Assembly: GCA_963966105.1 (NCBI GenBank)
Contig: OZ014533.1
Coordinates: 21,863,206 to 21,927,205, forward strand
DNA length: 64,000 nt
Reading direction: 5' to 3'
Source: Volucella zonaria
Lineage: Eukaryota; Arthropoda; Insecta; Diptera; Syrphidae
In this document: positions 1 to 10,212 of the stretch, piece after piece
How positions within the stretch are numbered: position 1 is the first letter of the stretch
How the letters are laid out: each line of letters begins with the position of its first letter
Notes under the pieces: generated by a model
The model's input: the letters and a program-made list of their open reading frames with translations, nothing else
Told to the model about the DNA's origin: nothing
The model's database searches: none
Program-made: the position numbers and the translations under genes

Positions 1-966
1 GGTTTTCTTTTTCTGGTAAAAAAGATTGCTTGCATTTTTTCCGTGTTAAGTTTAAATTTCCACTTAGTGTAGTAATCTTGTAATATTTTAGCCGCATTTC
101 TAACATTCGTCTCAATACTGAGACCAACTTCATGTGACGAAAATATTGGCATATCATCAGCGTATATTGCTGCATTGCATTCTGGAAGGAATGGGAAATC
201 TGCAGTGTATAAATTGTATAGCACTGGTTCAAGAACAGAGCCTTGGGGTACACCAGCGGAAAAGTTTACCAGGTCGGACACACCACAATTAACATGCACC
301 TTAAAACACCTATTCGACATGAAACTTTGAACGATTGTAGACAGGAATGGAGGAAAGTTTAAGTTTATCATTTTGTATATGAGACCTCTGTGCCACACAG
401 AATCAAATGCTTTCTCAATATCTAGTATGATCATACCTGTGGATCTACCTATTTTACGGTTTCTTTTAATGACGAAGTTCCGTGGTTTCGTCTGAATCCA
501 AACTGTTCGTCAGGATATATGCGTTGATCATTAATTATTTTAATAATTTTCTTCTTTAAAATTTTTTCATAGATTTTACTTACAGCGCTTAGTAAACTTA
601 TTGGCCTATAGCTTTCTGCACTGTCTAAAAGTTTGTCTGCTTTCGCATGTTTCCATGTATCTGGAAAGTACTGCATTTTAAGGCAAGAATTGACTATAAA
701 TGTGAGATATTTTATTCCATAATTAGGCAAATTTTTAAGGTAAATATTTTTTTTATATTTATAAATATTTGGTCCACTCCACTCGATTTCTTTGAAAGAA
801 GATTACTTACGAGAAATTTTATATCAGCTTCGGTTATGAGCTCGTTTGGTGGAGTTTCACAACTTAAAATACTAAACGACTGTAAAGCATCTTCTACAAT
901 ACTGTTTGTATTTCCATCCCCTAAATGCTGAGATACGGTGTGATTTTGAGAAAACTTAGAAGCTAA
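1..966 (-). pseudogene. Jockey ORF2 reverse transcriptase, broken and truncated by window edge
   Basis: RT domain of LINE J1. The N-terminal part (about 966-740) reads ILSCETPPNELITEAD and KKSSGVDQI. The fingers follow with YFPDTWKHAK, ESYRPISLLSAVSKIYEKIL and YPDEQFGFRRNHGT (730-449). After a frame change the palm continues with an intact YADD box at 153-164 and LNTEKMQAIFF at the very edge. The DD41D element interrupts the frame just upstream of the RT start. RT copies the element RNA onto nicked target DNA. The copy is non-functional because of frameshifts and the insertion. Confidence 0.85.
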
Positions 967-968
967 TA

Positions 969-1887
969 TAGGGTCCGCCATCTAAGGTTTTTTTTTCAAC
1001 TAGTGCTTATTTCGTGAATGGTAACACTTAGTTCATTTCTGATTTGACAGATAATTAGTTTTATCCTTCCGCTGAACGAATATGGTTGTGTATACGCTTG
1101 AACAACGCTTTGCTAAGTGGGTCTGCGATCGACTTAGAGAAGATGCCGATTTTGCCAAAAAAATCATCTTTTCAGATGAAGCTCATTTTGATCTTGGCGG
1201 GTATGTAAACAAGCAAGATTGTCGCATTTGGGGCACAGAAAACCCGCACGCATACATTGAAAAGCCGATACACCCAAAACGAGTTACTGTTTGGTGCGGA
1301 TTTTGGTCCAGAGGCATAATTGGGCCATTTTTCTTCGAAAATGAGCAAGGAATGGCCGTTACAGTCAATAGCGATCGTTATCGGGCCATGTTGAACGAAT
1401 TTTTGTTCACAAAAATTGAAGAGGAGGATATTGGCAACATTTGGTTTCAACAGGACGGCGCTACGTGCCACACAGCCGAAGCTATACTCGATGTTTTGCG
1501 CCCTGTTTTTGAAGATCGCATTATCAGCCGCAGAGCTGATGTTGTTTGGCCACCCCGGAGCTGCGATTTGACACCGTTGGACTATTATTTGTGGGGTGCC
1601 GTAAAAGATAAGTGTTACGCCGACAAGCCAGAGACAATTGACGCTTTAAAGGACAATATTCGTGAAGCCATTGGTGAAATACAGCTGCATACAATCGATA
1701 ATATGCTTAAAAATTGGACCGATCGTGTAGGCTACTGCATGGCCAGCCGAGGCAGCCATTTGAATGAAATTATTTTCCATTATTAACCGGAAGGATTGTA
1801 CTTTCAAATAAAAAAAGAAATTTGAGAAAATATTCAGTAGCTTTTTTTTATAGCATTTTCAAAAAAAAAACATATTTGCGGACCCTA
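969..1887 (+). mobile_element. DD41D (rosa-like) mariner, copy 1, with TIRs and TA target duplication
   Basis: The ends TAGGGTCCGC (969-978) and GCGGACCCTA (1878-1887) form perfect 10-bp terminal inverted repeats. Each is flanked by TA (967-968 and 1888-1889), the duplication expected of Tc1/mariner elements. The element is 919 bp and is inserted in the RT region of LINE J1, so it is younger than that copy. It is shorter than full-length relatives because the DNA-binding half of the transposase gene is missing. Confidence 0.9.
1082..1786 (+). CDS. DD41D mariner transposase lacking the DNA-binding domain
   Basis: Open 234-codon frame for a DDD transposase catalytic domain. The acid residues are in SDEAHF, WFQQDGATCHT and SCDLTPLDYYLWG. 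I count 41 residues between the second and third aspartates, which places it with the DD41D/rosa-like family. Full-length relatives start with about 120 residues of paired helix-turn-helix domain. Here a start segment MVVYTLEQR runs straight into FAKWVCDRL, just before the first aspartate. This looks like an in-frame internal deletion that fused the native start to the catalytic core. The C-terminus (SHLNEIIFHY) looks complete. Such a protein should lack TIR binding; whether it is expressed is unknown. Confidence 0.85.
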   Translation: MVVYTLEQRFAKWVCDRLREDADFAKKIIFSDEAHFDLGGYVNKQDCRIWGTENPHAYIEKPIHPKRVTVWCGFWSRGIIGPFFFENEQGMAVTVNSDRYRAMLNEFLFTKIEEEDIGNIWFQQDGATCHTAEAILDVLRPVFEDRIISRRADVVWPPRSCDLTPLDYYLWGAVKDKCYADKPETIDALKDNIREAIGEIQLHTIDNMLKNWTDRVGYCMASRGSHLNEIIFHY

Positions 1888-1984
1888 TACTTTCGCCTTT
1901 TCGGTGTCTGTATAATAATTATTGGGGCTACTTTTGAAACAAGGCATATGCTTGGATTTATTTTTTATATTTTTAACAATATTC

Positions 1985-2386
1985 TCAAAAGGGTTTGGAA
2001 GCTTTGTCTAGCGTTTGGAGCTTTTTATTCCACTCGTTATTTCGGTGGGCTTGAATACTCTTATTGATTATTTTATTGAAATATTTTATTAGAGTTTGCG
2101 TGTAAGGTTGACGATATCTTTGCCAATTTCGTCTCTGCATGTTTCTTGCTCCAATAAATTCCAAGATGCGATATGGAATCTTAGCCCTGTGAGTTTTTAT
2201 CGCAACTTTTGGGTTGTTGTTTTCAGCTGAACTAATAATGTCCTTGGAAAATTTCTGAACAATTGAGTCAACATCCTGTTTGCTTTCAATGTCTTCAAGA
2301 TTCATTGGAATAGTTCGCAACTTTCTTTTTACTTCTGTTCTATAATTAGTCCAGTTTGCGTTTTTCAAATCTAGAAAATATTGCAC
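1985..2386 (-). pseudogene. Jockey ORF2 linker between endonuclease and RT
   Basis: A 133-codon frame directly downstream of the endonuclease of LINE J1 and upstream of its RT. It starts at the W(T)NYR segment typical of the region after the endonuclease in Jockey-like ORF2 proteins and ends in NNEWNKKLQTLDKASKPF, which resembles the segment ahead of RT. No catalytic motif is expected here. Assignment rests on position and the general pattern. It ends about 100 bp from the right end of the DD41D insertion. Confidence 0.65.
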
Positions 2387-2398
2387 TTTTTCTAAACG

Positions 2399-3085
2399 CT
2401 ACCACCGAATATGAGAAAGGACCGGATTATGGTCAGAACTAAGCTCATTTATCGAAATTGGTTGTGACATAAGACCAGGGACATTTGTTACAAATAAATC
2501 AATAACTGAGGGACTTCCACGAGAACTAGATGGAACATAAGTAGGACTAGGCGGGAACATAATAGACATTGGCAGTACAGCAGCAAGACTAGATAGTACA
2601 TTACCCCATGAATTAGCTCTTAAGCAACCCCAATCTCTGTGCCTGCAGTTTAGGTCACCTCCCATTAAAAATTCACAGTTCATACTAAATAGTTTTCTAA
2701 GATCATTTTTTAGACCAAGTTTTTTCTCTTCAGCCGTTAAGGCACCCGTAATTTTTCCGGGAAAATACACACAAAATATTTTCAGTTTTCTTTGATTACG
2801 CAAGGTGACTTCAATTTCTACATTTTCCACGTAACGAGTCTGCACACAGGGCAAGAGCTCGTGTTGAATTGATCTCCTAATCAAAATTGCAACACCCCCA
2901 CATTTTCTATTTTCTTTATCTGCTCTATAACATTTATAGTCCGATGATGAAATTCGATTTTTAGATTTCAACCATGTTTCAGTGACTAGAGCAATGTCAA
3001 TTTTCTTATTATTTAAAAAATTAAGAAATTCTACATGTTTCCTACGAATACCTCTGGCATTCCATGTACTCGTAATAACATTCAT
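2399..3085 (-). pseudogene. Jockey ORF2 endonuclease domain
   Basis: APE-like endonuclease that nicks the target DNA for target-primed reverse transcription. It occupies residues 248-475 of the open frame starting at 3826; the likely ORF2 start is the ATG at 3085. It reads through NVI..WNARGI at the start, VTETWL (catalytic Glu), MGGDLNCRHRDW (Asp/Asn) and ELSSDHNPVL (the terminal SDH), so the key residues are present. Between NVI and WNARG there are two extra residues encoded by a TACGAGTA octamer. The frame breaks at 2398, where the linker to RT continues in another frame. Confidence 0.85.
3067..3074. repeat. TACTCGTA octamer inside endonuclease codons
   Basis: On the coding (minus) strand TACGAGTA turns the conserved start NVI-T-WNARG of the LINE endonuclease into NVITSTWNARG. 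Removing the 6 bp restores the usual spacing. A second octamer lies at 3184-3191, in the gag C-terminus. See the octamer finding for the full list. Confidence 0.6.
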
Positions 3086-3114
3086 ATTACTATAATCGAG
3101 ATTATTTAACATTA

Positions 3115-4420
3115 TTACAATATATAGAAACTTAGTCGCTAATTGTGCGATAACATTAAATTGGTCTAATTTAGATTTACATGTACTCGTACCTAACTTA
3201 TAAATCATCTCCATTACGAGTGAATTCAACTCTTCCATTGTGAACAATTCTCCGTTGATGTTGGTGACGGGCGAGTTGTTGTTGTTGTTTGATGTAGAAG
3301 GTGTGGCTGCTGAGGATGATGTGGTGCACTTCCATGCTGAAGTCAAAGAATTGTTGTTGGAATTCCCAATCTGGGCTCCTACATGTGTAGGGAGAGATGG
3401 AAAATCGCTCATTGACAGCAGTGGAGTATTGAAATCGCTATTGTTGTTGTTGCGCTTTTGTGATGGGCGAAAAGCTTTCACTGTAGATCTTTGTCTCAGT
3501 TGCAAGTAATTGCTTCTGCTCGCGCATGCGCTATCAGTTGAAACATGATTACCATGACAGTTCGCGCACTTGTGCGTGTTTATGTTGTTGCTGTCAGTGG
3601 TCTTATGATGACCAGCACAGTTGAGTAATATGTTTTCACTTTGCAACATTTGACAGTTTCGACACTGCGTTACCCTATTCTTTTGTTGGCGATAAAAGCT
3701 CCATTTAATTCGAGTGTGAAAAATACAACAAACCCTTTTCTTAAGTTCACTTAATTTAATTGATCCCCTTTCGAGGAAAACTATATAAAAAGTATCCGTG
3801 TATTTTTCGTACTTTTTAGTAATCATTTTGGTTTCTTTGCACTTAAGGCCTAGTCTATTAAGTTAATTTTTTAGTTCATTTGTGTCATACACACCTAAGC
3901 CAAATAAGACTACTTTAAAGGCTTTTTCGCTTCTTAAATCTTGGGTGAAGTATTGACAATTTTCAGATTTTAGTTTCTCATGCACAGAATTATACGAATC
4001 CATACTTTCACACTAAATTTTTACACCAATGGAGATTTTCTTTATGGAATAATCAGAGATATTCATAATTTTCATTAGATTGTCCACAAATTCACATGAT
4101 TTTTGCAAAAGTTTAATAGGGGGTGCAATCACTTTCTTGGCACTGTTTGTCAGCACATCGTCATTCAGTTCTTCACTTTCATTGCCACTGTCTGGATGAC
4201 ACTGCAAGGGACTCCAGTAATTGGAGTTTAATTCCTTTTTAGCCATTTTAAACGGCCGCTTAGGCTTTTTAACCGAGGACAAAAGATTGTCCCCGGTAAT
4301 TGGGGATCTCACGCGCTTATTAATTTTGTGAAAAGAAAAAAGAAACAAAACGATATAGAGATATACTGGAAGATCGATGAGTGTGGCATGCAAGCTCAGA
4401 TTGCTTGTGCAAGAATTCAA
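3115..4420 (-). pseudogene. Jockey-type ORF1 (gag, nucleic-acid binding), broken
   Basis: Gag-like RNA-binding protein of LINE J1. The N-terminal part (4420-4013) is lysine-rich, then reads PPIKLLQKSCEFVDNLMKI, which fits the start of the Jockey gag core. A stop and frame change follow around 4010-3830. The rest continues in the 475-codon frame from 3826 with an RxKWSFYRQQ segment and a cysteine-rich region (CRNCQ near residue 56, HKCANCHGNH near residue 88) that corresponds to the zinc knuckles. The first knuckle is degenerate. An N/S-rich stretch and a helical C-terminus (EELNSLVMEMIYKL) follow. The frame then runs into the endonuclease without a stop, although Jockey ORF1 and ORF2 are normally separate frames. 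Confidence 0.75.
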
Positions 4421-4554
4421 ACCACGCGACTAACTATCCGGCCGAAGGAAAGCATTTTTGATGAATAAAACCTTAGTGTCATTTCTCCAATCTATAAAAA
4501 GAGAGACCTTCTAAACTGCATCAACGAGAGGCATCAGTCTCTTTTACACGGCGT

Positions 4555-5080
4555 ACAAATACTGGCCGGTTGCAATGTGTGAACAGCTGCGCCCATTTGG
4601 CGACGACCTAATTTGCCCTCGCCAGTGAGTTTATATGGCGGATAAGTCTACAATTGACCAAATATTCACACAATGGCAGATCCTATACAAAACCTAAAGC
4701 CTCCAAATCGGTACTCACAACCTACTCAGAATGACTACTATCAATCGCCCTTTCTTTGGGATGAAGAGGCAATTGTGAACAGAAATTCTAACTCGTACAA
4801 CCCTTAAAAACGCTAATCACCCCAGTGCAGCTCTACGCAACTTTTAACAATTGGGCGACCAAACCCTTGATCGTTTTAAGCGAAAAATACTCTGAGTGAT
4901 CTTTGGTTCCATCTGCGTTAGCAACTACATAGCGACTTGGCTAAATGAATTCAAAAACAGCGGTTGGCCGAACCAATTTTCGACTAAACACAAGAGGACA
5001 ACGTATTGAAGCAGACATCAACTGCCACAAGTTAAAACGGGTCTCAGAATAAAAGAATAGCTATAATAATTTGATAAAAC
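4555..5080 (+). pseudogene. RTE-like LINE reverse transcriptase scrap
   Basis: Broken plus-strand translation contains EQLRPFGDDLICP and then STIDQIFTQWQILYKT. These match the RTE pattern of a conserved LRP..., GPYQCGFRPGxSTIDQIFTLRQIL block. Further on, FKRKIL.VIFGSICVSN resembles the C-terminal LRKIFGPVC block of RTE proteins, so the two pieces are joined by a large deletion. There are many stops. The assignment rests on these two short motifs only. Confidence 0.45.
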
Positions 5081-5210
5081 ATGTCACCCTACAATACTAC
5101 TCGTATGTCAAGGTAATCTTTTTATTTTTTATTATTTTTTCAATTTCAATTTATTGCTATTATTAATAATTGCTTTTTGCTCAGCTTGGATCAATGATTA
5201 CAAAATTGTA

Positions 5211-6461
5211 TTGCGGTTTTTTTTTCAAAATTTGAACGTTTATTTAAGAAAAACATGTACAATAGTATTATTCAAAATATTGCCCTTCTGAAGCTATGAC
5301 TTTTTCCCATCTTTCTGGCAATTTGTGAATCCCATCCCAACAGAACTGCGCCGGCTTGGCAGTCATGAATGAATCAAGCCAATTTTTGATATTCTGCTCT
5401 GATGTAAACCGTATTTCAGTGAGGGCGTTCTGCATCGACCGGAACAAATGGTAGTCAGAAGGGGCAAGGTCTGGACTATAAGGCGGGTGGGGTAAAACTT
5501 CCCATCCACTGTTTTCCAAATAGTTCTTAACCGGAATAGCAACGTGGGGCCGAGCGTTGTCATGATGGAAAATTATTGCCTCGTGTCTGGTCACATATTC
5601 CGGGCGTTTTTCGGCCACTGGTCTCTTCAAATGGATTAATTGTGTTTGGTAGCGTTGTCCATTGATGGTTTCACCCGGTGTTAGCAGCTCATAATACAGC
5701 ACACCCATCTGATCCCACCAAATACGGAGCATTACCTTCGCGCCATGGATATTCGGCTTTGCCGTTGATTTGGCTGATTGGCCGGGTTTCACATATGATT
5801 TTTTGCGCTTGGAATTGTCGTAGTGGATCCATTTTTCATCACCAGTAACAATCCGATGCAAAAATGACTTCCTTTTGTGGCGTTCCAGCAGCATTTCGGA
5901 CATGCAAAACCGCCTTTCGACGTCTCTCGGCTTGAGTTCATGTGGAACCCAATTTCCTTGCTTTTGAATGTATCCACCTGCTTTTAAACGTTTTGAAATG
6001 GCTGCTTGAGTGACACCCAAAGATTCTGCGAGCTCTTCTTGTGTTTGGCAACAATCTTCATAGAGTAATGCTTCCAGTTCTTCATCTTCAAACTTTTTTG
6101 GCTGCCTAGGACGTTCATCGTCTTCCAAGCCAAAATCACCCTTTTTAAATCGTGCAAACCACTCTTGGCACGTTCGCTCAGCTAGCGCATGTTCACCATA
6201 AACTTCCACCAAAATACGATGACTTTCGGCAGCAGTTTTCTTCATATAAAGTAATGAAGAAGATCTCACCGCAAAAACACTTTTTCAGGCACATAGTTCG
6301 ACATATTTGAGTGAAAAAAAATTATTGCTGTTTACGCTTCAAATGAATGACATATACTGAAATGACGTACAATGACAGTAGCTTTCCAACGCATGTTCCA
6401 ATGGAATAATACAAGTTACGCCATCTCTTAGCAAACCGCACAAATTAAGTTATAGACCCAA
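5211..6461 (-). mobile_element. Mos1-like mariner (mauritiana type), nearly full length
   Basis: Right end reads ...AAACCGCACAAATTAAGTTATAGACCCAA (6434-6461) followed by TA at 6462-6463. The left end, after TA at 5209-5210, is TTG and then CGGTTT. It matches the outermost 3 bases and the inner part of the right TIR, with about 20 bp missing between. So both termini are present but the left TIR carries an internal deletion. The element is about 1.25 kb, the usual mariner size, and carries one transposase gene on the minus strand. Confidence 0.75.
5268..6304 (-). pseudogene. Mos1-like mariner transposase, frameshifted near the start
   Basis: DD34D cut-and-paste transposase. From 6269 to 5268 there is an open 333-codon frame that aligns throughout with Mos1-type proteins. 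It has the helix-turn-helix region (KKTAAESHRILVEV, ERTCQEWFARFKKGDF), the WVPHEL linker, and the triad in TGDEKWIHYD, FHHDNARPH and LAPSDYHLF, with 34 residues between the last two aspartates. The C-terminus LPERWEKVIASEGQYFE is complete. The natural start is the ATG at 6304 (MSNYVPEKVFLR), but small indels in the first 20 codons put it out of frame and a TGA follows at codon 13. Apart from that the protein looks intact, so inactivation may be recent. Confidence 0.9.
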
Positions 6462-6599
6462 TACAATATTTTTGTTGACATACAATCTTTTTACGGTATG
6501 GGGACTGCCGTCACCTCAATATGACAATAGTATGTACATAGTATGGCAACATGTTAATAAATTAATAAATTAACATGATTATTGTTCTTAAGGTTTACC

Positions 6600-6720
6600 T
6601 AAAATGGTAAAATATGAGAGAAAGATAGAGAAAAAGATGAGAAAAAGGTAGTGAAAATAGAATGAAAAGAGAATATTAAAGAAAAAGGAGAAGACAAATA
6701 GAAAGAAAATACGAGTATGT
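6600..6720. repeat. Purine-rich low-complexity stretch
   Basis: About 100 bp of GA/AAG-rich sequence (gagagaaagatagag..., gaaaaaggagaag). It sits at the 3' side of the decayed LINE J2 and ends in a TACGAGTA octamer at 6710-6717. No gene is seen. Confidence 0.6.
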
Positions 6721-7099
6721 GTATAAGTAGTTGCTGCATGCATTAGTCAGGGCAAGTGTTCTAATATACATATAAGATTTTAATTGTCTGGCCATAATTA
6801 TTTGTTTTGTTGAGATTGGTAGAGAGCTCCATAGCCTAGTAACCTGAACAAAGAAGAATACCTTTTTATGGAATGGCGTAATGAGGATACATGAGGAAGA
6901 TACAACATCTGATATTAAGTAACTTTTGAAACGAACAAATGAGTAGAATTTTGGCGATATATCCTCGTGTCGGCGAAGGCCATATACATACATACCTTAT
7001 CATGTCTTTGAAGGCAACCAGTAACATATAGCGGAACTGGGAATCAAGTTTGTTCTACATACTCGTAACTATTGAGTAATCAATAATAGGTACAAGTAA

Positions 7100-8600
7100 A
7101 GTTTGGATAAGTCTGAGCTTAGTGTTGACAGGTGTATAACTAGAATATGGCCAAGGTTTGCGTAAGTCGTCCGATAGAGTAGTTAATGTGATCGACTGCA
7201 AAGACTTAACGATTTACCTTGAAACTAAGATGGTATCGACATTCGCGTATTAAAGTCTTATGTAGTTTAAGAAAACAGGTACTAGATCATCAGTGTTGTA
7301 CTGTTGTCTTGAGATCAATATTAACTGAGACTTTGTAGTATTCAGGGTTAGGCCATTGCCTTGAGTTCAACTATATTTACTTGAGAGGTTTTCATTTATA
7401 CAGCTGATATTGTACTCAGCTAGTCCTAGATTGGACGGAATAAGTAGATCTGAGCATCATCTGCATAAAAGTGAGCACTGGTACTGGTTCAATCTTTAGG
7501 TTATTGATAAAAATGCAGAATAAAATCGGACCTAAAATTGACCCCTGGAGTATTCCAGTTCTAGAATTAGAAGCTGTATCACCAAATATCACTCTCTGGC
7601 TACGATCACAAATAACTGGATATTACACATACTGATCTTTCACTAAATCTGAACTACAATCTGAGTTTCTTAATCTTACATAGTATTTCCTGATTTAATT
7701 TGTCCAACGCTTTGGAGAAGTTAAGTTAACAAAGTAAGGTGGTAGTAGATGTGCTTTTTTGGCATCGGTATCAGCGCAAATTAAACTAACAACATAACTT
7801 ATACGCGCTAACTTAATGCAAGATATTTATCGGAGTTAACGCGAATAGCAACAATGTTTCCAGACATAATTTTCCATGATAGCGATATCTTGCATGGAAT
7901 ATCAAAACATTTGTCACTTTTTGAACAAATAAAATGCCAGTGTCTCTAAATTATCCAAATGCTAATAGTTAAAGCGGTTAGCCGTTGTTTTGGGCTCTGA
8001 AAATTATGCACTGATATGAATGCCAAAAAAACACATCTACTCGTATTGTTTAACTCACATTCAATTCCAATGCCATCAGGTATTTTAATCATTGCTGTGC
8101 TTTTGCCGAAAAGCGGATTGAGCGCGTGACAATAAATTCTGACAATCAAGAGGACATCGAAATTTGTTTTGCAAGTATTTTCTTCAAAACTTTTGACAAA
8201 CACGGTAAAATACTAATTGGACGGAAATTAGTAGATGTCGGCTAAGGTTTTTTCAGTGCAGGTAAGACCTCTTCCAACTATCAGGAAAAGATGAACTTGA
8301 AATGCAGAAATTAAACACATGCGTAAGTACGCTTAATATGTGGGGAAGTATGATTTTAATGAAGCGAGTAGGTACGCCGTCTTCCCCAACTGGATTTGAT
8401 AGAACGAATGCTTTCAATGTCTTCAATTGTTACGACTTTGAAACCAAAATCATTTTCAAAAAAGAGCTCAGTGTTGGGACAAGAACACTGTTGCCGCACA
8501 CACTAGAAATAAAACCTTCCTTGAGACGATTAATATCAAGGGTTCTGCTTTTTTGGTAGATTGGTCGGTGCCTAGTTTAAACAGAAAATACGTTTTCTTC
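7100..8600 (-). pseudogene. LINE J2 reverse transcriptase, heavily decayed
   Basis: Order of fragments on the minus strand: DG.PT near 8370; FPDSWKRSYL at about 8275; a degraded RPIS block; FSKALDKLNQEI at about 7715 (RT domain around the first catalytic Asp); a GSILGP-like block at about 7540; and FYADDAQIYLF with the YADD box at 7456-7467. The thumb side reads LDSQFRYMLLVAFKD (about 7030) and VTRLWSSLPISTKQI (about 6840). All are separated by stops or frame changes. The YADD box survives although the gene is clearly dead. Confidence 0.65.
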
Positions 8601-8689
8601 GCACTTCGAGTTACGTACGCCGATTGATTGCGAGCATAACAGAAATTACTCCTATTAAAGATGGTTGGGTTTCGTTTCTAGCATGAGTA

Positions 8690-9450
8690 TAATTTCAGGT
8701 CCGGCATTAAAGATTCAAAAAATAATGACTATTACATTAACATCAGTAGAAAAATACCAAAGGAAGCGTGCTAGCACCCAGTTGAAGAGAATTATTATTT
8801 ACAGCAGCATAATTTCGGTATTGGAAAGTTAAAGAGGTAGACAAACGGGATAAATGAATATTATATGTACAGAAAGCAAATCATGATCAAACATGGCTTT
8901 AAGGGACAACGTAGTAGAACGTTTGAGTGATCAGATATGATGAATAAGTCAATAAGACTCAAGGAAGTGTTAGGTGCATAACTGGTAGCAAAAGAGTTAA
9001 TTACAATACATAAAGTTCAGAAACAGGAACTGAATCAAGAAATTGGTAAGTTTTATTGTCCGACCTATGCAGGGCTATGCTGAAGTTACCGTACACAATC
9101 CAATGATGTGCTCAAAGACCGCAGTAACCTCAAAGAACAATAACGGTGGTTATACGCAACACCCAGAAGTAACTTTATGTTGCAGTCAGCAACTTCAATT
9201 AGCATTTCTTCGATACTACTAACATCAAGAGACTTTCCAGCTACTCGAACATGGCAGCTCCATCAATTATGTCTGTGATCCTAGGATGGTGCGCCAGTTT
9301 GTACCCAGGCATATTTAACCCATCATCGTCAGCAGCATCTGCATCCAGTAGTCCACATAAGTCTCCGTTACACATATAACACCACACCCGATCAATTAAC
9401 AACACAACCAAGTTAATGAATAATCTTAAGAGAGTAGTCTCATGTTCCAT
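8690..9450 (-). pseudogene. LINE J2 endonuclease, heavily decayed
   Basis: Minus-strand fragments MPGYKLAHHPRITD, VRVAGKSLDVSSIEEMLIEV, CNIKLLLGVAYN, IVYGNFSIALHRSDNKTYQF and LIDLFIISDHSNVL follow the order of an APE-type endonuclease. They match the segments GY...R, the middle beta-strands, GDFN (here GNFS, so the Asp and Asn are lost) and the terminal SDH. Spacing is normal. The copy is inactive by sequence. Confidence 0.6.
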
Positions 9451-9479
9451 CTAGAAAATTTTAGACCGATACACTAAGC

Positions 9480-9780
9480 CATTTTAAAGTTACAGCAAAT
9501 AATAGGGGAGAGCGTACCAAACAGTTTTCTTTTCCAAACTTTAAACGCGTTTTTTCTCGAAACTACTTTTTATCCGTCGGCCCAGATGATTAAAAAAAAC
9601 TATTGGACCGATTCGGCTGAAATTTTAACACAATCTTCTACACATGAATGGTTCTGTCCGGTCTTAGAATTAGATTTTTTTATCCACTTTTTTTTTTATC
9701 TCGATTTTAAACCGAAAAAAACAGTCGATTATAGATCATTTTTTTACAGGGCCGCAATTTTGTTATTTTTCACTCAAATC
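9480..9780. other. AT-rich stretch without a gene
   Basis: Contains short poly-A/T runs and the phrase 'ggaccgattcggctgaaattt', which reads like conserved repeat DNA, but I cannot assign it. No coding pattern is supported. Confidence 0.3.
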
Positions 9781-10212
9781 TTTTAAATCTGCTACGGGAT
9801 AGAATGACAACCCTACTGAATAATAATCTTTTTGGAATTTTGATTTCAGATGATTACAAAAGTAGCAATCAGGGGGTCCAGGCGCTTTAAACCCTTTATG
9901 CGCATCGGATAGTATTTTAATCATCGCTCCGCTTATACTAGTAATACCATTCGAAGGCTCATTATTATAAAGCATTACATATTAAATTAAAAACAATGAA
10001 TTGGAGCTTAGTGGAATTAACAAGCAAGCAAACGATGTAAAAATTAGAAGAAGGGATGAGAAAAATGAAGGAGCAAAGTATAAAAAAAGGAAAAAAGATA
10101 CAAAAAGTTATAAATTTTATTTCAAACGCCCCGATATGGTTTGAAGCATAATACAAATAAAATACTTGGTGAAACAATATACTCGTACCTACTCGTATAC
10201 ACTTAAAAGAAG

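Larger units (their letters stand above)
1..4436 (-). mobile_element. Jockey-clade LINE (J1), nearly full length, open at window start
   Basis: Minus-strand non-LTR retrotransposon. Reading from 4.4 kb down to 1 it carries a Jockey-type gag, an APE-like endonuclease, a linker and a reverse transcriptase, in the canonical order. The RT runs off the left edge of the window, so the 3' end is not seen. A DD41D mariner (969-1887) sits inside the RT region. The 5' end is placed near 4436 because gag-like coding stops there; this is an estimate. Several frame breaks make it a dead copy. It differs in sequence from the other LINEs in the window. Confidence 0.85.

Noticed and set aside
1172..1471. Minus-strand frame across the DD41D copy 1 transposase
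   Set aside because: Antisense shadow of the supported plus-strand transposase frame.
3240..3509. Plus-strand 89-codon frame rich in Leu and Val
   Set aside because: It is the antisense of the Asn-rich gag segment of LINE J1 on the minus strand.
4436..4560. A defined LINE J1 5' terminus and promoter
   Set aside because: The motif ttagtcgcgtggtttg near 4421-4436 is suggestive, but no target duplication can be checked because the 3' end lies outside the window.
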